64,000 nucleotides of DNA from contig QHYK01000042.1 in the NCBI GenBank assembly GCA_003224085.1, positions 21,480 to 85,479 of the forward strand, read 5' to 3'. This document shows positions 24,361 through 34,320 of the stretch, piece by piece. This DNA comes from Acidobacteriota bacterium. Lineage in GTDB: Bacteria > Acidobacteriota > Terriglobia > Acidiferrales > UBA7541. Each line of letters begins with the position of its first letter. The stretch's first letter is position 1. The translations under genes were made by a program, and so were the position numbers. The notes below the pieces were generated by a model that made no database searches, had not been told where the DNA came from, and was given only the letters and a program-made list of their open reading frames with translations.

Positions 24361-25323
24361 TTACTTGGCCTCAGCGATGCGGACGGGCTTGTCGAGCTGG
24401 AAGGTCAGCACCGTCTCCGCCGACACTTTGATCGAGCCTCCCTTGGTCAAGATCTGCGTCAAAGCGCCGCCTCCCGCGCCGGCTCCGGCTCCGATTGCGG
24501 CGCCTTTTCCGCCTCCGGCAATGGCGCCGATAATCGCGCCGAGGGCCGCTCCACCGCCGGTCATTTCGGCGGTTCGCTTGTTGGCGCCAAACCCTTGTCT
24601 GCCTTTTTCTTGCAAGTCGCTCGTGCTAACGAGGTATTGCTGCCCCTCTACGGAAATCGACTGCAGGTCCAGCACAAGGTCGGAGGCGCCATGAAAGCGT
24701 CCTCCTTTGGAAGCCGAGCGGATGGCGATTTGAGCGTTCGAGCCACGCGGAATCACTACATCGCCGTTGGCGTCGAGAACATCGTCAGCGACTTCCGCCG
24801 CGTAGGTCTGGCCTTCGACCGCCGTGGCGGAGTTGATGGTCTCTTCGGTTCGCACGGAAACTTGCGTGCCAGCGGGCAGAACGTGGGTCTTGGTATGAAT
24901 TTCGGCGCGCGTCGGATGATAGTGATGTTCGTGCACAGCGTCGGACGCCGCTCTTGCCGCCGACGTGCGCCCGATCCCGCTCGGCGTGGCTCCCGGTTGT
25001 GTGCCCGGCCCTTGTGCGGCCGCCGCGTCGTCATACTCGATGGATTTCACCTGCGTCATCGGGACCGTGTGCGTCGTGTTGTCGTCGCCGGCCAAGGTGA
25101 TTTGCGCCGGCGACGTAGAGGTGACCGTGCCGGTGAGCGTGCCGCCATCTCGCATCAGAATGGTTGCATGTGGCCCGGAAGCCTGTTTATTCGCGCACGA
25201 CGCGAGGAAGAAGAGAGCGCCGAGTGTGCCTGCAAAAATGCTTCGCCAACTGCTGGCACGCCGATTTTTTCGATTCGAATTGCACTCTCGTCCGCTGGAA
25301 TTCCTTACAGCTGCGTGATTCAT
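24361..25323 (-). CDS. Lipoprotein with glycine-zipper region
   Basis: The product of about 320 residues has a lipobox (ALFFLASCANKQ). A short SH3-like strand segment follows (ATILMRDGGTLTGTVTSTSP), then LPAGTQVSVRTEETINS, a conserved strand seen in acidobacterial envelope proteins. The glycine-zipper stretch (AALGAIIGAIAGGGKGAAIG) may insert in the membrane. Two ATG codons stand together; GGAGG spacing favours the second (25323). It is probably an outer-membrane-anchored protein of unknown role. Confidence 0.7.
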   Translation of the reverse strand: MNHAAVRNSSGRECNSNRKNRRASSWRSIFAGTLGALFFLASCANKQASGPHATILMRDGGTLTGTVTSTSPAQITLAGDDNTTHTVPMTQVKSIEYDDAAAAQGPGTQPGATPSGIGRTSAARAASDAVHEHHYHPTRAEIHTKTHVLPAGTQVSVRTEETINSATAVEGQTYAAEVADDVLDANGDVVIPRGSNAQIAIRSASKGGRFHGASDLVLDLQSISVEGQQYLVSTSDLQEKGRQGFGANKRTAEMTGGGAALGAIIGAIAGGGKGAAIGAGAGAGGGALTQILTKGGSIKVSAETVLTFQLDKPVRIAEAK

Positions 25324-25769
25324 CATAACCTCCAACCAAGCCGTGTGGTTTTTGTTGAGGCTGGATCTCGCGCTAAATCTTATAGCAAAAATCGGGATTG
25401 TTTAGCTGGTGATTGCGCGCATTCTCAATCCGCTCGAAGTTTGCTCGCCTCCTTGGAAGACTCTGTGCCTCAGCTTCAGTGCCCTTGCGTTAGGCAGGTC
25501 CTGATCAACTACCTGCCCCTGAACTTTTGACTCCTCAGGTCTTCCTTCTTGTCAAAGCCAGGCCGCGAACCGCCGGGCTCAGCTTCCCCGCGGCAAGCGT
25601 CGTCAGCCGCGAACTGGTCAACGCCGCCATCGAAGAGGCAAAAGTAAGCCCTGTCTCTCGGCTCCGATGAAGGTGTTGATTGACCAGTGTTGCGCCCAAG
25701 GCGCCCTGCCTGAGCTTCAGCCCTCGATAAGATGCAACCCGGTGAGATGATTGAACTTGGGGATACTGC
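25324..25769. other. Non-coding stretch
   Basis: I see no supported gene. Short stretches on both strands look faintly coding (for example AASVVSRELVNAAIEEAKV on plus), but none has a start, ribosome site or recognisable family. It may contain a worn-out gene. Confidence 0.4.
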
Positions 25770-27377
25770 CTAGAACGGGCTGGTGCGCTTGGGGCGCGTT
25801 TTGGGAAGCTGTTTGCGCGGAACCATTTCGTCGCGGTTGGCGGTGAAATACACGAACGAAGCCACAATCACCACCATCTGCTTCAAGTCGGGCTCCTGGA
25901 TGCGTTCGTACACGTCCATGTTGGAGTGGTGCGTGCGGGTCTCGTAATCCAGAGGATCTTGGATGAATTGAAATCCCGGCAAGCCCACGGCATCGAAGCA
26001 AAGATGATCGGTTCCGCCGGTGTTGCGAATGGTGAGCGTGGTCATGCCGAGATTGTGGAAGGGCTCCATCCACTGCGAGAAGAGCGGCGCGATGGCTTCG
26101 TTGCCCTGAAGATAGATGCCGCGGATTTTCCCTGTGCCGTTGTCCACGTTGTAGTACGCATCGAACTTGGCGTGCTCGGGAAGGATTTTGATTTTTTCAG
26201 TGGTGGCTGTGTCGGGCTCCCAGCCTGCAAAATGCTGTTTCACGTAGGCGCGTGACCCGAGCAATCCCTGTTCTTCGCCGGTCCACAGGCCGATGCGCAC
26301 GGTGCGGCGAAGCTTTACGCCGGTGGTTTTGAGGATGCGCATTGCTTCCAGCATCACACCCGATCCAGCGGCGTTATCCGTGGCGCCGGTTCCCGCGTGC
26401 CAGGAATCAAAGTGCCCGCCGATCATGACGATTTCATCGGCTTTGGATTTGTCAGCGCCGGGAATTTCGCCGATGATGTTGAAGGAATTCAGGTCCTCTT
26501 CGTAGAACTTGTTCTGGATGTCCGCTTGCAATGTGACCGGGACTTTTTTCTCCAGCATGCGCACGATGCGGCCATAATTTTCATTGGCCACGGCCACGCG
26601 CGTCGGTGCGGGCGGATCGTTGGGATCACGTCCGCCGCCCGACTGCGCCCAAACGGTTCCGTCGTCGCCGCTCGAAGGCTCAACCCACGCGGCAACGCCT
26701 TCTTCAACAAGAAACTTCTGAACTTTTTGGTTGAGCTCGCGTTGGGCGAGAAACCGGGCGAAGCGGTCCTCGGCGCGCGCGGTCGGCACCGGTTGCGTGG
26801 ACTCCTCAGTGAGCTCCGCGTCCGTTAACCGATGGAACTGCGCTTCGGTGCGCGATGGAATTTCCGGCGGCTGCGCGGTCAGGACAAATTTTGCTTTGAG
26901 TTTGCCGCGATATTTTTCGATGTCCTCCTCTTTTTGAATGGGCGCCCACACGACTTCTGCATTGACGACGCCATTCGTGCCCGGCGTCCACGCTTTGGCG
27001 TAGGCGATCAGCGGAAAGGACCGCGGCGAAATGGCCTGGAGAGAGAAACGTTCGTTGGACCAGCCCTTGCCAAAAGGCCCCCACGGCTCGAGGTGCACGT
27101 TGGCAAGCTGCCATTCCTTCATTTTGCTCATGGTCCAGTCGGCGGCCTGCTTGATGTTCGGCGAATTGGTGAGCCGCGGGCCGTAAACGTCCGTGAGATA
27201 GCTCATAGTGTCCATGACTTGCGAATGATTGAAGCCTTCATCTTTGATTTGCTGGACGGCGTTCAGGTCCGCCGCCGTCGGCGCTTGCGCGCGCAGCGGA
27301 ACTTCCGTTACGAGGGGCGCCGCGACCGAAGCCACGAGGAACAAGAGAATCAGTAAGGCATTGCGATGTTTTCGCAC
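25770..27377 (-). CDS. M28-family zinc aminopeptidase, secreted
   Basis: The 535-residue protein starts at GTG 27377 (GGAGG five bases before) and has a signal peptide (LLILLFLVASVAAPLV). The M28 metal ligands are visible: GGHFDSWHAGTGATDNAAGS (His, Asp), GEEQGLLGS (Glu pair), YNVDNGTG (Asp) and GTDHLCFD (His). The preceding region contains the PA-like insertion. Such enzymes release N-terminal residues from peptides in the periplasm or outside. An in-frame GTG at 27431 is less likely. No partner genes adjoin it. Confidence 0.9.
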   Translation of the reverse strand: MRKHRNALLILLFLVASVAAPLVTEVPLRAQAPTAADLNAVQQIKDEGFNHSQVMDTMSYLTDVYGPRLTNSPNIKQAADWTMSKMKEWQLANVHLEPWGPFGKGWSNERFSLQAISPRSFPLIAYAKAWTPGTNGVVNAEVVWAPIQKEEDIEKYRGKLKAKFVLTAQPPEIPSRTEAQFHRLTDAELTEESTQPVPTARAEDRFARFLAQRELNQKVQKFLVEEGVAAWVEPSSGDDGTVWAQSGGGRDPNDPPAPTRVAVANENYGRIVRMLEKKVPVTLQADIQNKFYEEDLNSFNIIGEIPGADKSKADEIVMIGGHFDSWHAGTGATDNAAGSGVMLEAMRILKTTGVKLRRTVRIGLWTGEEQGLLGSRAYVKQHFAGWEPDTATTEKIKILPEHAKFDAYYNVDNGTGKIRGIYLQGNEAIAPLFSQWMEPFHNLGMTTLTIRNTGGTDHLCFDAVGLPGFQFIQDPLDYETRTHHSNMDVYERIQEPDLKQMVVIVASFVYFTANRDEMVPRKQLPKTRPKRTSPF

Positions 27378-27767
27378 CCTCGCCTCCAGGGCTTTGTTCT
27401 GTCGTGCTTGATGGAAAGTGACCCGGCCCACGGGCAGTTCAGGCTACCAGGTGAGACGGCCCAACCTCGGTTTACGTTTCCGGCTTTTTCGGTTCAGTCG
27501 AAAAAACGAACGGGCGCCTGTTGGATGGCGAGGACTTGTCCGTGGATTGCAACGTCTCTGGCTTCTGTGCCCCGGCTGATGCCAAAGGAGAATGAGAACC
27601 CAAGACTGAGGGAATGCCAAGCGAAACTGCCAAAATTCTCCCCATGGCACACCTTGTCCACAGGTTGTTAGGGACAAAGATCGAGGAAAGGAGCAAACGT
27701 CCCACGTCCGGCACGTCGCGGCGAGAGCCGATAAGCGCAGAACAGCTTGGTGTCCGCTCATGAAAAT
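27378..27767. other. Non-coding stretch
   Basis: No gene is supported. A weak hairpin, TTTTTCG (27485-27491) with CGAAAAA (27499-27505), is the only structure noticed. The promoter of the M28 gene must lie here. Confidence 0.4.
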
Positions 27768-28928
27768 TCACGGCTGCAAGGTTCCTTGCGGCGAGCCCTG
27801 CTGGCCGGCCGAACCGGGCGTTGACGGAGCGTTTGAATCGCGATTCGCGCGGGCAAAATATCCCCGCCGCGCGCGCACCTGGTAGCCCTTGTGATCCGGC
27901 ACTTCGACGCGAATTGGGTGATAACGGCCGTCGAGGACGTAGTTCGCGGGCTGATAAGCGATGGAATACTGATTGCGAAGCTCGTCGCCGATGTCTTGAA
28001 ACGACTGGTCGAGATCGTCGACGTGATACGGGAAAAACGCGCGGCCGCCGGTTTCATACGCGAGGTCTTGAAGAATCTTGTCTCCATCAGTGAGGTGGTA
28101 TTTGCGGTCGCTGGTTTTGTTTGGATTTGTTTCTTCGAGGGAGACCCATTGCGTGCTGGTGCTGATGGTGTAGATGACCACGCTGGTGCGCTGCGCCAGT
28201 TCGATGGCCTCGGCGCGCGTGTGCGTGGACAAATTGTCTTCGCCGTCGCTGATGAGAATCATCACGCGGCGAACGATGTCGGGCTGGTCACCGGGAGGGC
28301 GAGGCGGATGGTTCAACTGTTTCAAACAAGCTTCATAAATGGCATCGTAAATGGCGGTGCCGCCCCCGGCGCGCGTGCCTATAATCTGGTCCCGCAGCGC
28401 TCCGGTATCGCTGGTGAAGGGCTGAAGGATCTGGGGCTCGTCGTCGAAGGTCATGACGAACGCTTCATCCTTGTTGCGGCGAAGCACGCTGTAAAGAAAA
28501 CTGACCGAAGCGTCTTGTTCAAATTTGAGGCGGTCGCGAATGCTGTTCGAAGTGTCGAGCAACATGCCGATGCGCAAAGGCAAATCGGTCTGCTTGCTGA
28601 AGTAGCGAATTTCCTGCGGCTTGCCTTCGTCAAAAACTTTGAAATCGCCCTGCTCCAGATCCGGCACCAATTTATTGCGGCGATTTAGGACGGTAAACAG
28701 GACGTCGACGAGGTTGACTTCGCGGCGGAAGGTTTGGCCGCTATGAGAGGCGTCCTGGTTGGAAGACTGCGCGGGTGGCGTGGCCTGTTGGTTCGGGGAC
28801 GGGGATTGCTGGTTCGGGAGCGATGATTGTCGATTCGAACTAGAGGAGGACTGTTGCGCCCAACCTGCGGACGGAGCAAGGAGCGCCGCAGCCAGAAAAG
28901 GCACGATTAGGATTCTTGCCCGATTCAT
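27768..28928 (-). CDS. Secreted VWFA-related acidobacterial protein
   Basis: The 386-residue protein has a signal peptide (ILIVPFLAAALLAPSAGWAQ) and a Ser/Gln-rich linker with repeats of PNQQ. The family entry strand VNLVDVLFTVLNRRNKLVPD follows. The VWA domain has GMLLDTSNSIRDR (DxSxS MIDAS) and RRVMILISDGEDN, and a C-terminal tail rich in Pro, Gly and Gln. It is the third member of the family in the window, 8 kb from the divergent pair. The extended linker suggests it reaches away from the membrane. Its ligand is unknown. Confidence 0.88.
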   Translation of the reverse strand: MNRARILIVPFLAAALLAPSAGWAQQSSSSSNRQSSLPNQQSPSPNQQATPPAQSSNQDASHSGQTFRREVNLVDVLFTVLNRRNKLVPDLEQGDFKVFDEGKPQEIRYFSKQTDLPLRIGMLLDTSNSIRDRLKFEQDASVSFLYSVLRRNKDEAFVMTFDDEPQILQPFTSDTGALRDQIIGTRAGGGTAIYDAIYEACLKQLNHPPRPPGDQPDIVRRVMILISDGEDNLSTHTRAEAIELAQRTSVVIYTISTSTQWVSLEETNPNKTSDRKYHLTDGDKILQDLAYETGGRAFFPYHVDDLDQSFQDIGDELRNQYSIAYQPANYVLDGRYHPIRVEVPDHKGYQVRARRGYFARANRDSNAPSTPGSAGQQGSPQGTLQP

Positions 28929-28939
28929 GGATATTCGAA

Positions 28940-29968
28940 TTATAGGTACGCCGCGAGCGCAGCGTCAATTCGAGTTTGCGATTCTCCGGCAGCGAAACAA
29001 AGTTGCCTCAGAAAATCGCGGAGTTCTACCGGCAATGGCGCGCGCACTTCGATCCAGTCGCCCGTTCGCGGCTGCGCGAAGCCGAGGCGCGCAGCGTGAA
29101 GGAAATTGCGTTGCAACTTCGGTAGAGCGACCTTGCCGATGCGCCATTGCGCCGCAGCTCCATAAAGCGTGTCGCCGACGACAGGATGCTTCAGCGCAGA
29201 GAAATGCACGCGGATTTGATGCGTACGGCCGGTGTGGGGTTGGACTTCGACCAGCGTGGCGTTGTCCACGTCGGCGAGCACGCGCCAATCCGTGCGCGCC
29301 GCGCGGGGATTCAAAAGAGATGTGCCGCGCCAGGATTTTCGAGGCGTGGCCATGCGCGTGCGGCGGACGGGATCGCGCCCGATGGCCAGTTCGACGCGGC
29401 CGGTTTTTTCTTTCAGAAGACCTTGCACGAGTGCGAGATAAGTTTTTTTCACCGCGCGCTGCTGAAAGGCTTCGGCAAGTTTCGCGTGCGCGGCGTCGTT
29501 TTTGGCGACCAGAATCACGCCGGAAGTCTCTTTGTCGAGGCGATGGACAATTCCGGGGCGAAGCGGATCGCCGCCTTTCGAAAGCTCCAGCCCGCGTCCA
29601 AGAAGGGCGTTCACCAAAGTGCCCGAGGGGTTGCCGGCGCCGGCATGAACAGTCATGCCCGCAGGCTTGTTGATGGCGATGACGTCTTCGTCTTCGTAGC
29701 GGACTTCCAGCGGGATGAATTCGGGTTTCGCGGGGATGGCGGGCCGTTCCGTGATTTCAATGGAAATTTTTTCGCCGCCGCGAAGATGCACGGAGCCTTT
29801 CCTGGCAGGCTGGCCGTTTACGCGGACCTGGCCGGAGTCGATCAATTCCCCCACACGCGTTCTACTTAGTTCTGGACATTGCGCCGCAACAAAACGGTCA
29901 AGGCGCTCGCCGGAATCCGCCGAAGATGCGACGATTTCGCGATGAACGGTGGAGGAAACGGAAGACAC
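28940..29968 (-). CDS. rluD: RluD-type 23S rRNA pseudouridine synthase
   Basis: The 342-residue protein has an N-terminal S4 RNA-binding domain (RLDRFVAAQCPELSRTRVGE). The catalytic motif HRLDKETSGVILVAKND carries the active Asp, and the C-terminal part has HTGRTHQIRVH. These features define the RluA/RluD family, which isomerises uridines in 23S rRNA. An insertion near the middle (MATPRKSWRGTSLLNPRAAR) is not shared by the E. coli enzyme as I remember it. The distinction of RluD from RluC-like relatives is by overall layout only. Confidence 0.88.
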   Translation of the reverse strand: MSSVSSTVHREIVASSADSGERLDRFVAAQCPELSRTRVGELIDSGQVRVNGQPARKGSVHLRGGEKISIEITERPAIPAKPEFIPLEVRYEDEDVIAINKPAGMTVHAGAGNPSGTLVNALLGRGLELSKGGDPLRPGIVHRLDKETSGVILVAKNDAAHAKLAEAFQQRAVKKTYLALVQGLLKEKTGRVELAIGRDPVRRTRMATPRKSWRGTSLLNPRAARTDWRVLADVDNATLVEVQPHTGRTHQIRVHFSALKHPVVGDTLYGAAAQWRIGKVALPKLQRNFLHAARLGFAQPRTGDWIEVRAPLPVELRDFLRQLCFAAGESQTRIDAALAAYL

Positions 29969-30167
29969 AGCTTGATTATAAGCGCTGCCGGGTACCCGGG
30001 GAAAATGGGACAGGAAAGAGAGAAATCAGCCCGCCCCAGAGTTCCAAAGCCGAAGTGAATGTCGGCCTGCTGTGCTGGGAATGACAGATTTGAGCTTTAG
30101 CATCAAGAGGCCGAGAATAAAACAAGCCGTTTTTCTCTTTAGAGACATCCAGCTAATCGCAGCCGCT

Positions 30168-30195
30168 TGTCCCCGAGTAGGGAGAGGCGTATGAT
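30168..30195 (+). promoter_or_regulatory. Promoter of the padR-ADOP unit
   Basis: TTGTCC (30168-30173), 16 bases and TATGAT (30190-30195) lie 40 bases before the padR ATG. Confidence 0.5.
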
Positions 30196-30220
30196 GCTCC
30201 TCCTGGTTGCCAGGAAGAGC
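30196..30220. promoter_or_regulatory. Inverted repeat, candidate PadR operator
   Basis: GCTCCTCCTGG and CCAGGAAGAGC form an inverted repeat with 10 of 11 pairs and a TTG centre. It begins at the base after the -10 box and ends just before the ribosome site, so a bound repressor would cover the transcription start. It could equally act as an RNA hairpin. Confidence 0.45.
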
Positions 30221-30234
30221 AGGAGAGGAACGTT

Positions 30235-30568
30235 ATGCCGGATAAGCCGAGTGATCTCGTCCAGGGCACTCTAGACAGGCTCATCCTAAAAACGTTGGCC
30301 CTGGAACCGATGCACGGGTACGGGATATCCGTCCGCATCGAACAGATGAGCCGGGGGGGGGTTCCGCCTCAATGCAGGCTCGTTATTTCTCGCGATTCAA
30401 CGATTACAGAGAGATGGGCTAATCGACGGCGAAGGAAAGCCCACCGAGAACAACCGGCGAGCGAAGTACTACGCTCTGACGGAGAAGGGACGCAAGAGGC
30501 TCAATAGCGAAACGCGAGAGTGGGACAGGCCAGTGGCGGCGATCGGCAGGATTATCGAGGCGTCCTAG
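30235..30568 (+). pseudogene. PadR-family repressor, frameshifted at a G9 tract
   Basis: The first frame gives MPDKPSDLVQGTLDRLILKT and MHGYGISVRIEQMSRG, the PadR winged-helix start. At nine consecutive G (30353-30361) the frame must move by one to continue FRLNAGSLFLAIQRLQRDGL. It goes on through RRAKYYALTEKGRKRLNSET to the stop at 30566-30568. With one G fewer the gene would be an intact repressor of about 111 residues. PadR genes normally precede ADOP permeases and repress them. The tract may be a sequencing error or a slippage switch. Confidence 0.8.
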
Positions 30569-30702
30569 GAGGTTAGGGGGTCATGGATTGAAAAGAAAAT
30601 GAGCGTGACCCGTGAATGCTTGACCCGCAAAAAAAGAAAAGGGCGTGACACAGAGGACACAGAGGAAGAGCACAGCGGGCGCGGAGACAGGGAGAAGTAA
30701 TC

Positions 30703-33435
30703 ATGGCACTGCTGCGAAACATGGTAAGCGGACTTCGATCATTGTTCCGCAAGGAACGCGCCGAGCGGGAATTGGATGAGGAGCTTCGCGGTTACTTGGA
30801 AATGGCCGCGGTGGAAAAGATGAAGGAAGGCATGAGCCGCCAGGAGGCGCTACGCGCGGCGCGCCTGGAGCGCGGGAGTGTCGACTTCGCGAAGGAAGTC
30901 GTTCGCTCTGGAGGCTGGGAATCTTTTTTAGAGACGTGCTGGCGAGATCTGCACTTCGCCGGCCGCACGCTCCGCAAGTCTCCCGGCTTCACCGCCATAG
31001 CCGTCCTTACGCTCGCGCTCGGCATTGGCGCGAATACGGCGATTTTCAGCCTGATGAATGCGCTTATGCTGAGAACCTTGCCGGTTAAGAATCCGACCCA
31101 ATTGGTGCTGTTTGGAGCAGGCAAATGGGGCGGAATCATGGATGAATTGCCCAATCGAAGCTGGCAACTGTTCTCCTTTCCCTTCTACCGCCAGCTCCAG
31201 CGGGAGAACAGCGTTTTCTCCGATGTGACGGCCATTTCGAGCATGTCCAGCGGACCGCACGGCACCATCGGCGACGCTGCGGAAACGGAAGGGATCTACG
31301 CTCAGTTGGTTTCCGGGACGTACTTTTCAACGCTCGGAGTAAGCCCGATCCTGGGCCGTATGTTCGGCGATGAGGATGATCGGATTCCCGGAGGCAGCCC
31401 TGTAGCGGTGGCCAGCTACTCTTGGTGGAAGAGGCGTTTCGGGGGCCACCCTTCGATTGTGGGCCAGAAAATGACCATCGGCTCGACGGTCTACACCATC
31501 ATCGGCGTCACTCCGCAAGGCTTCTCCGGCACAACGGTGGGTGAGTCGCCGGACGTATGGATTCCGCTCTCGATGGAGGAAGTGCTTCCGCCAGGGTGGA
31601 AAGGATTAAACGACAAGAGGTTCCAGTCGCTCTACATCATCGCGCGCCGCAGGCCCGAGGTGAGCGTCGAACAGGCACAAATCTACCTCAACGTGCTTTT
31701 CAAAGAGGCTGCGCGGGAAATGGCAGGTCCGCAACCCACAAAAAAGCAGCTCGACGGGATCCAACACGCCTTCATCGAGTTGACTCCGGCGGCCAGCGGA
31801 TTGTCACGGCTCCGTGTGCAGTTCTCAAGACCTCTCGGCGCACTTATGGCGGCGGTCGGACTGGTTTTGTTGATCGCCTGTACCAACATCGCCAATCTTC
31901 TGCTGGCGCGAGCGACGAACCGGCAACGCGAAATCGCCGTGCGGATGTCCATGGGTGCAGGACGCTGGCGCGTGATTCGCCAGTTGCTGACAGAAAGCCT
32001 CATCCTGGCAATGCTGGGTGCTGTTCTCGGTGTCGCGCTGGCATCTTGGGCCAGCAAGTTGCTGCTGGTGATGGTGTCCGCGAGCGCGGAGACTCTTCCA
32101 CTCGACGTGGGGCTCGACAGCCGGGTACTCGTCTTTGCCCTACTCGTTTCGCTGGCCACGCCTCTGCTGTTTGGGATGGCTCCTGCCTGGCTCGCGGCGC
32201 AAGTCGACCTCAACTCTTCGCTCAAACAACAAGGACGAAGCACGGCAGCGGCCAACAGTCCGCTTGCGAGGGCATTGGTCGTCGCCCAAGTTGCGTTTTC
32301 GCTGGTCTTGCTCGTTGGAGCCGGACTATTTCTCCGCACGCTGGTCAACCTGACAAATGTGGACCCCGGATTCGACAAGAACAACGTACTTGTTTTTGGA
32401 ATCGAACCAGCTTCGGTGGGCTACCAGGAGGATTCGCGGCTCACGAGGCTCTACGAGGAGATCGAAAGCAGGGTGAGTGCAATTCCTGGCGTGCGCGCCG
32501 CCAGCTTTTGCTTTTTCACTTTCAATCAGGGGGCATGGTCTGAGGACGCCTGGACACCGGAGGAGTCTCCCGAAGCGAAGAACGATCAGGAGGTTATTTA
32601 TAACAAGGTCGGCAAGGGATTTTTCTCGACAATAGGCTTGACGCTGCTGGCAGGGCGCAAGTTTGAACAGCAGGACACTGAGAATTCGCCAAAAGTGGCG
32701 ATCATAAATGAGACCATGGCGCGCCGCTTCTTTCCAAACGAATCCCCGCTTGGCCGCCGGTTTCGCATGGACGGGCCAGACGCAAAACCTGAGAACGACA
32801 AAATGGTCATAGGAGTCGTAAGGGATGCTAAGTATACGGGCTTGAAGGAACGACGGTGGCCTGCCGCGTACCTGGCTTATTCTCAGGAGCCCGGGTATCT
32901 CTGGGATTTTGCAGTCCGTTTCTCCGGCGACGCCCAATTCACGGTCTCGGCGGTCCGCCAAGCAATTCATGAAGTCGATCCGCGCCTTCCCGTCACCGAT
33001 GCTGGCACACTTGGGGAGCAGGTGGACCGCTCTGTCGTGGATCAAAGGCTGACAGCGCAGCTCTCCGGCTTTTTCAGCCTGGTTGCTCTATTTCTCGCCT
33101 GCATGGGAATCTATGGCCTGATGTCTTACGCTGTGGTTCACCGAACAAATGAGATTGGTATTCGCGCTGCGTTCGGAGCCCAGCCGGGACAAATTCTGAG
33201 GCTGATCCTGCGACAGGGATTCGTGCTCGCTGCTTTTGGGGTGGCCGTGGGAATTGGCCTGGCATTCCTAGTCACGCGCTTTTTAGGGAGCTTGCTCTTT
33301 GGCGTCCAACCTCTCGACCCGGCGACGTTCGTTGGTGTGGCGCTTTTATTGGCACTGACAGCTCTGGCCGCGTGCTACATCCCTGCACGGCGGGCGACAC
33401 GCGTCGATCCGCTGGCAGCCTTGCGTTACGAATAG
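30703..33435 (+). CDS. Acidobacterial duplicated orphan permease (ADOP), MacB/FtsX type
   Basis: The 910-residue membrane protein has the N-terminal ADOP segment ([19 protein letters not shown]), a first membrane helix ([20 protein letters not shown]) and a MacB-like periplasmic domain. Two FtsX-type permease units follow: near [20 protein letters not shown] with [16 protein letters not shown], and near [20 protein letters not shown] with [19 protein letters not shown]. The ribosome site GGGAGAAG stands before ATG 30703. ADOPs lack a linked ATPase gene, as here. They are presumed exporters or envelope transducers, and the padR upstream likely controls this one. Confidence 0.92.
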   Translation: MALLRNMVSGLRSLFRKERAERELDEELRGYLEMAAVEKMKEGMSRQEALRAARLERGSVDFAKEVVRSGGWESFLETCWRDLHFAGRTLRKSPGFTAIAVLTLALGIGANTAIFSLMNALMLRTLPVKNPTQLVLFGAGKWGGIMDELPNRSWQLFSFPFYRQLQRENSVFSDVTAISSMSSGPHGTIGDAAETEGIYAQLVSGTYFSTLGVSPILGRMFGDEDDRIPGGSPVAVASYSWWKRRFGGHPSIVGQKMTIGSTVYTIIGVTPQGFSGTTVGESPDVWIPLSMEEVLPPGWKGLNDKRFQSLYIIARRRPEVSVEQAQIYLNVLFKEAAREMAGPQPTKKQLDGIQHAFIELTPAASGLSRLRVQFSRPLGALMAAVGLVLLIACTNIANLLLARATNRQREIAVRMSMGAGRWRVIRQLLTESLILAMLGAVLGVALASWASKLLLVMVSASAETLPLDVGLDSRVLVFALLVSLATPLLFGMAPAWLAAQVDLNSSLKQQGRSTAAANSPLARALVVAQVAFSLVLLVGAGLFLRTLVNLTNVDPGFDKNNVLVFGIEPASVGYQEDSRLTRLYEEIESRVSAIPGVRAASFCFFTFNQGAWSEDAWTPEESPEAKNDQEVIYNKVGKGFFSTIGLTLLAGRKFEQQDTENSPKVAIINETMARRFFPNESPLGRRFRMDGPDAKPENDKMVIGVVRDAKYTGLKERRWPAAYLAYSQEPGYLWDFAVRFSGDAQFTVSAVRQAIHEVDPRLPVTDAGTLGEQVDRSVVDQRLTAQLSGFFSLVALFLACMGIYGLMSYAVVHRTNEIGIRAAFGAQPGQILRLILRQGFVLAAFGVAVGIGLAFLVTRFLGSLLFGVQPLDPATFVGVALLLALTALAACYIPARRATRVDPLAALRYE

Positions 33436-33604
33436 CTCATGGTTCTTTGAATCCGCAAGCGAACCATGAAAATAGTCGTAAATAAAGGGCTTATAGCCGT
33501 TTTCTAAGGAATAAGTGCGAAGATGCCGGGCGCCAGCCCCCACGGGGTAAAGCGGCGCTACATTTGAACCTCACAACGGAGTGGTGCGGGACCGAATGCG
33601 AAGA

Positions 33605-33630
33605 GGGATTTCTCGCTCCGCTCGAAATGC
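33605..33630. repeat. Interspersed repeat family B, copy 2
   Basis: GGGATTTCTCGCTCCGCTCG followed by AAATGC is a diverged copy of the core inserted in dinB (10669-10692). It lies between convergent genes. Confidence 0.55.
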
Positions 33631-33689
33631 AGCGCAGGCACAAGAACTTGCAGCGGCAAATGTTGCAGACGAGTTTATGAGATAACCGG

Positions 33690-33707
33690 CTAGCTGCTAG
33701 CAGCTAG
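33690..33707. repeat. Perfect 18-bp palindrome
   Basis: CTAGCTGCTAGCAGCTAG is its own reverse complement. CCGGCT (33687-33692) and AGCCGG (33715-33720) could extend or compete with the pairing. It may end transcription from either side; there is no T tract. Confidence 0.5.
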
Positions 33708-33756
33708 GTGAGGGAGCCGGTGTCGGTCAGTTTGGCGTAGCACTTGCCGGAGTCTT

Positions 33757-34245
33757 TCATGGTTCGTTTTTGCGAGCGAATAATACGTCAAGAAGGATGA
33801 GGGCGGCACCAATGGTGATGGCGGAGTCCGCGACGTTGAAGGCGGGATAATGATACGAGCCGAACCACACCTCGAAAAAGTCGGTCACCGCGCCGTGGAA
33901 GATGCGGTCGGAAACGTTGCCCGCCGCGCCACCAAGCAAGAGCGCCAGGCCCGCATTGCCCCTGGGGCTGGAGGTTTTGCCTGTCACCAGCAACCACGCG
34001 AGGACGCCGATCACGACGAGAGAACCCGCGATTAAGATGACGCGTGTGAGGAGAGAGGCCGAATCCGCGAGCACGCCAAACGCAATGCCGGGATTGCGGC
34101 TGTGCACCAGGTAAATGAAATTGTGAATGACTTCCTGGCGCCAGCCTTCGACGGTGTGCGCTTCGAACCAGGCTTTGGTGGCGCGGTCGAGGAGCACGAC
34201 GGCCAGTGTGAGCCAGAGCCAGCGGAGGCGGGAAACAGGACTCAT
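33757..34245 (-). CDS. lspA: Lipoprotein signal peptidase (signal peptidase II)
   Basis: The 162-residue inner-membrane aspartic protease has four hydrophobic segments. The catalytic aspartates are in NVSDRIFHGAVTDFF and FNVADSAITIG, and the conserved NPGIAFG loop precedes them. It removes the signal peptide of prolipoproteins such as the one at 24361. It follows ileS on the same strand, the classic ileS-lspA order, but with a 138-base gap that contains repeats, so coupling may be weaker than usual. Confidence 0.95.
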   Translation of the reverse strand: MSPVSRLRWLWLTLAVVLLDRATKAWFEAHTVEGWRQEVIHNFIYLVHSRNPGIAFGVLADSASLLTRVILIAGSLVVIGVLAWLLVTGKTSSPRGNAGLALLLGGAAGNVSDRIFHGAVTDFFEVWFGSYHYPAFNVADSAITIGAALILLDVLFARKNEP

Positions 34246-34266
34246 GAGATAAGCGGGGAGGAAGAA

Positions 34267-34298
34267 AGTGGCCAGTGGCCAGTGGCCAGTGGCCAGTG
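34267..34298. repeat. 7-bp tandem repeat
   Basis: AGTGGCC is repeated four and a half times without a break between lspA and ileS. Copy number could vary between strains. Confidence 0.85.
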
Positions 34299-34320
34299 CA
34301 CAAAAACAAAAACGAACAGG

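Larger units (their letters stand above)
33436..33756. other. Intergenic region between convergent ADOP and lspA
   Basis: No gene is seen in these 321 bases. It holds a copy of repeat family B (33605-33630) and a perfect 18-bp palindrome (33690-33707). Confidence 0.6.

Noticed and set aside
34267..34298. CRISPR-like repeat array
   Set aside because: The 7-bp units are contiguous, with no spacers and no cas genes.
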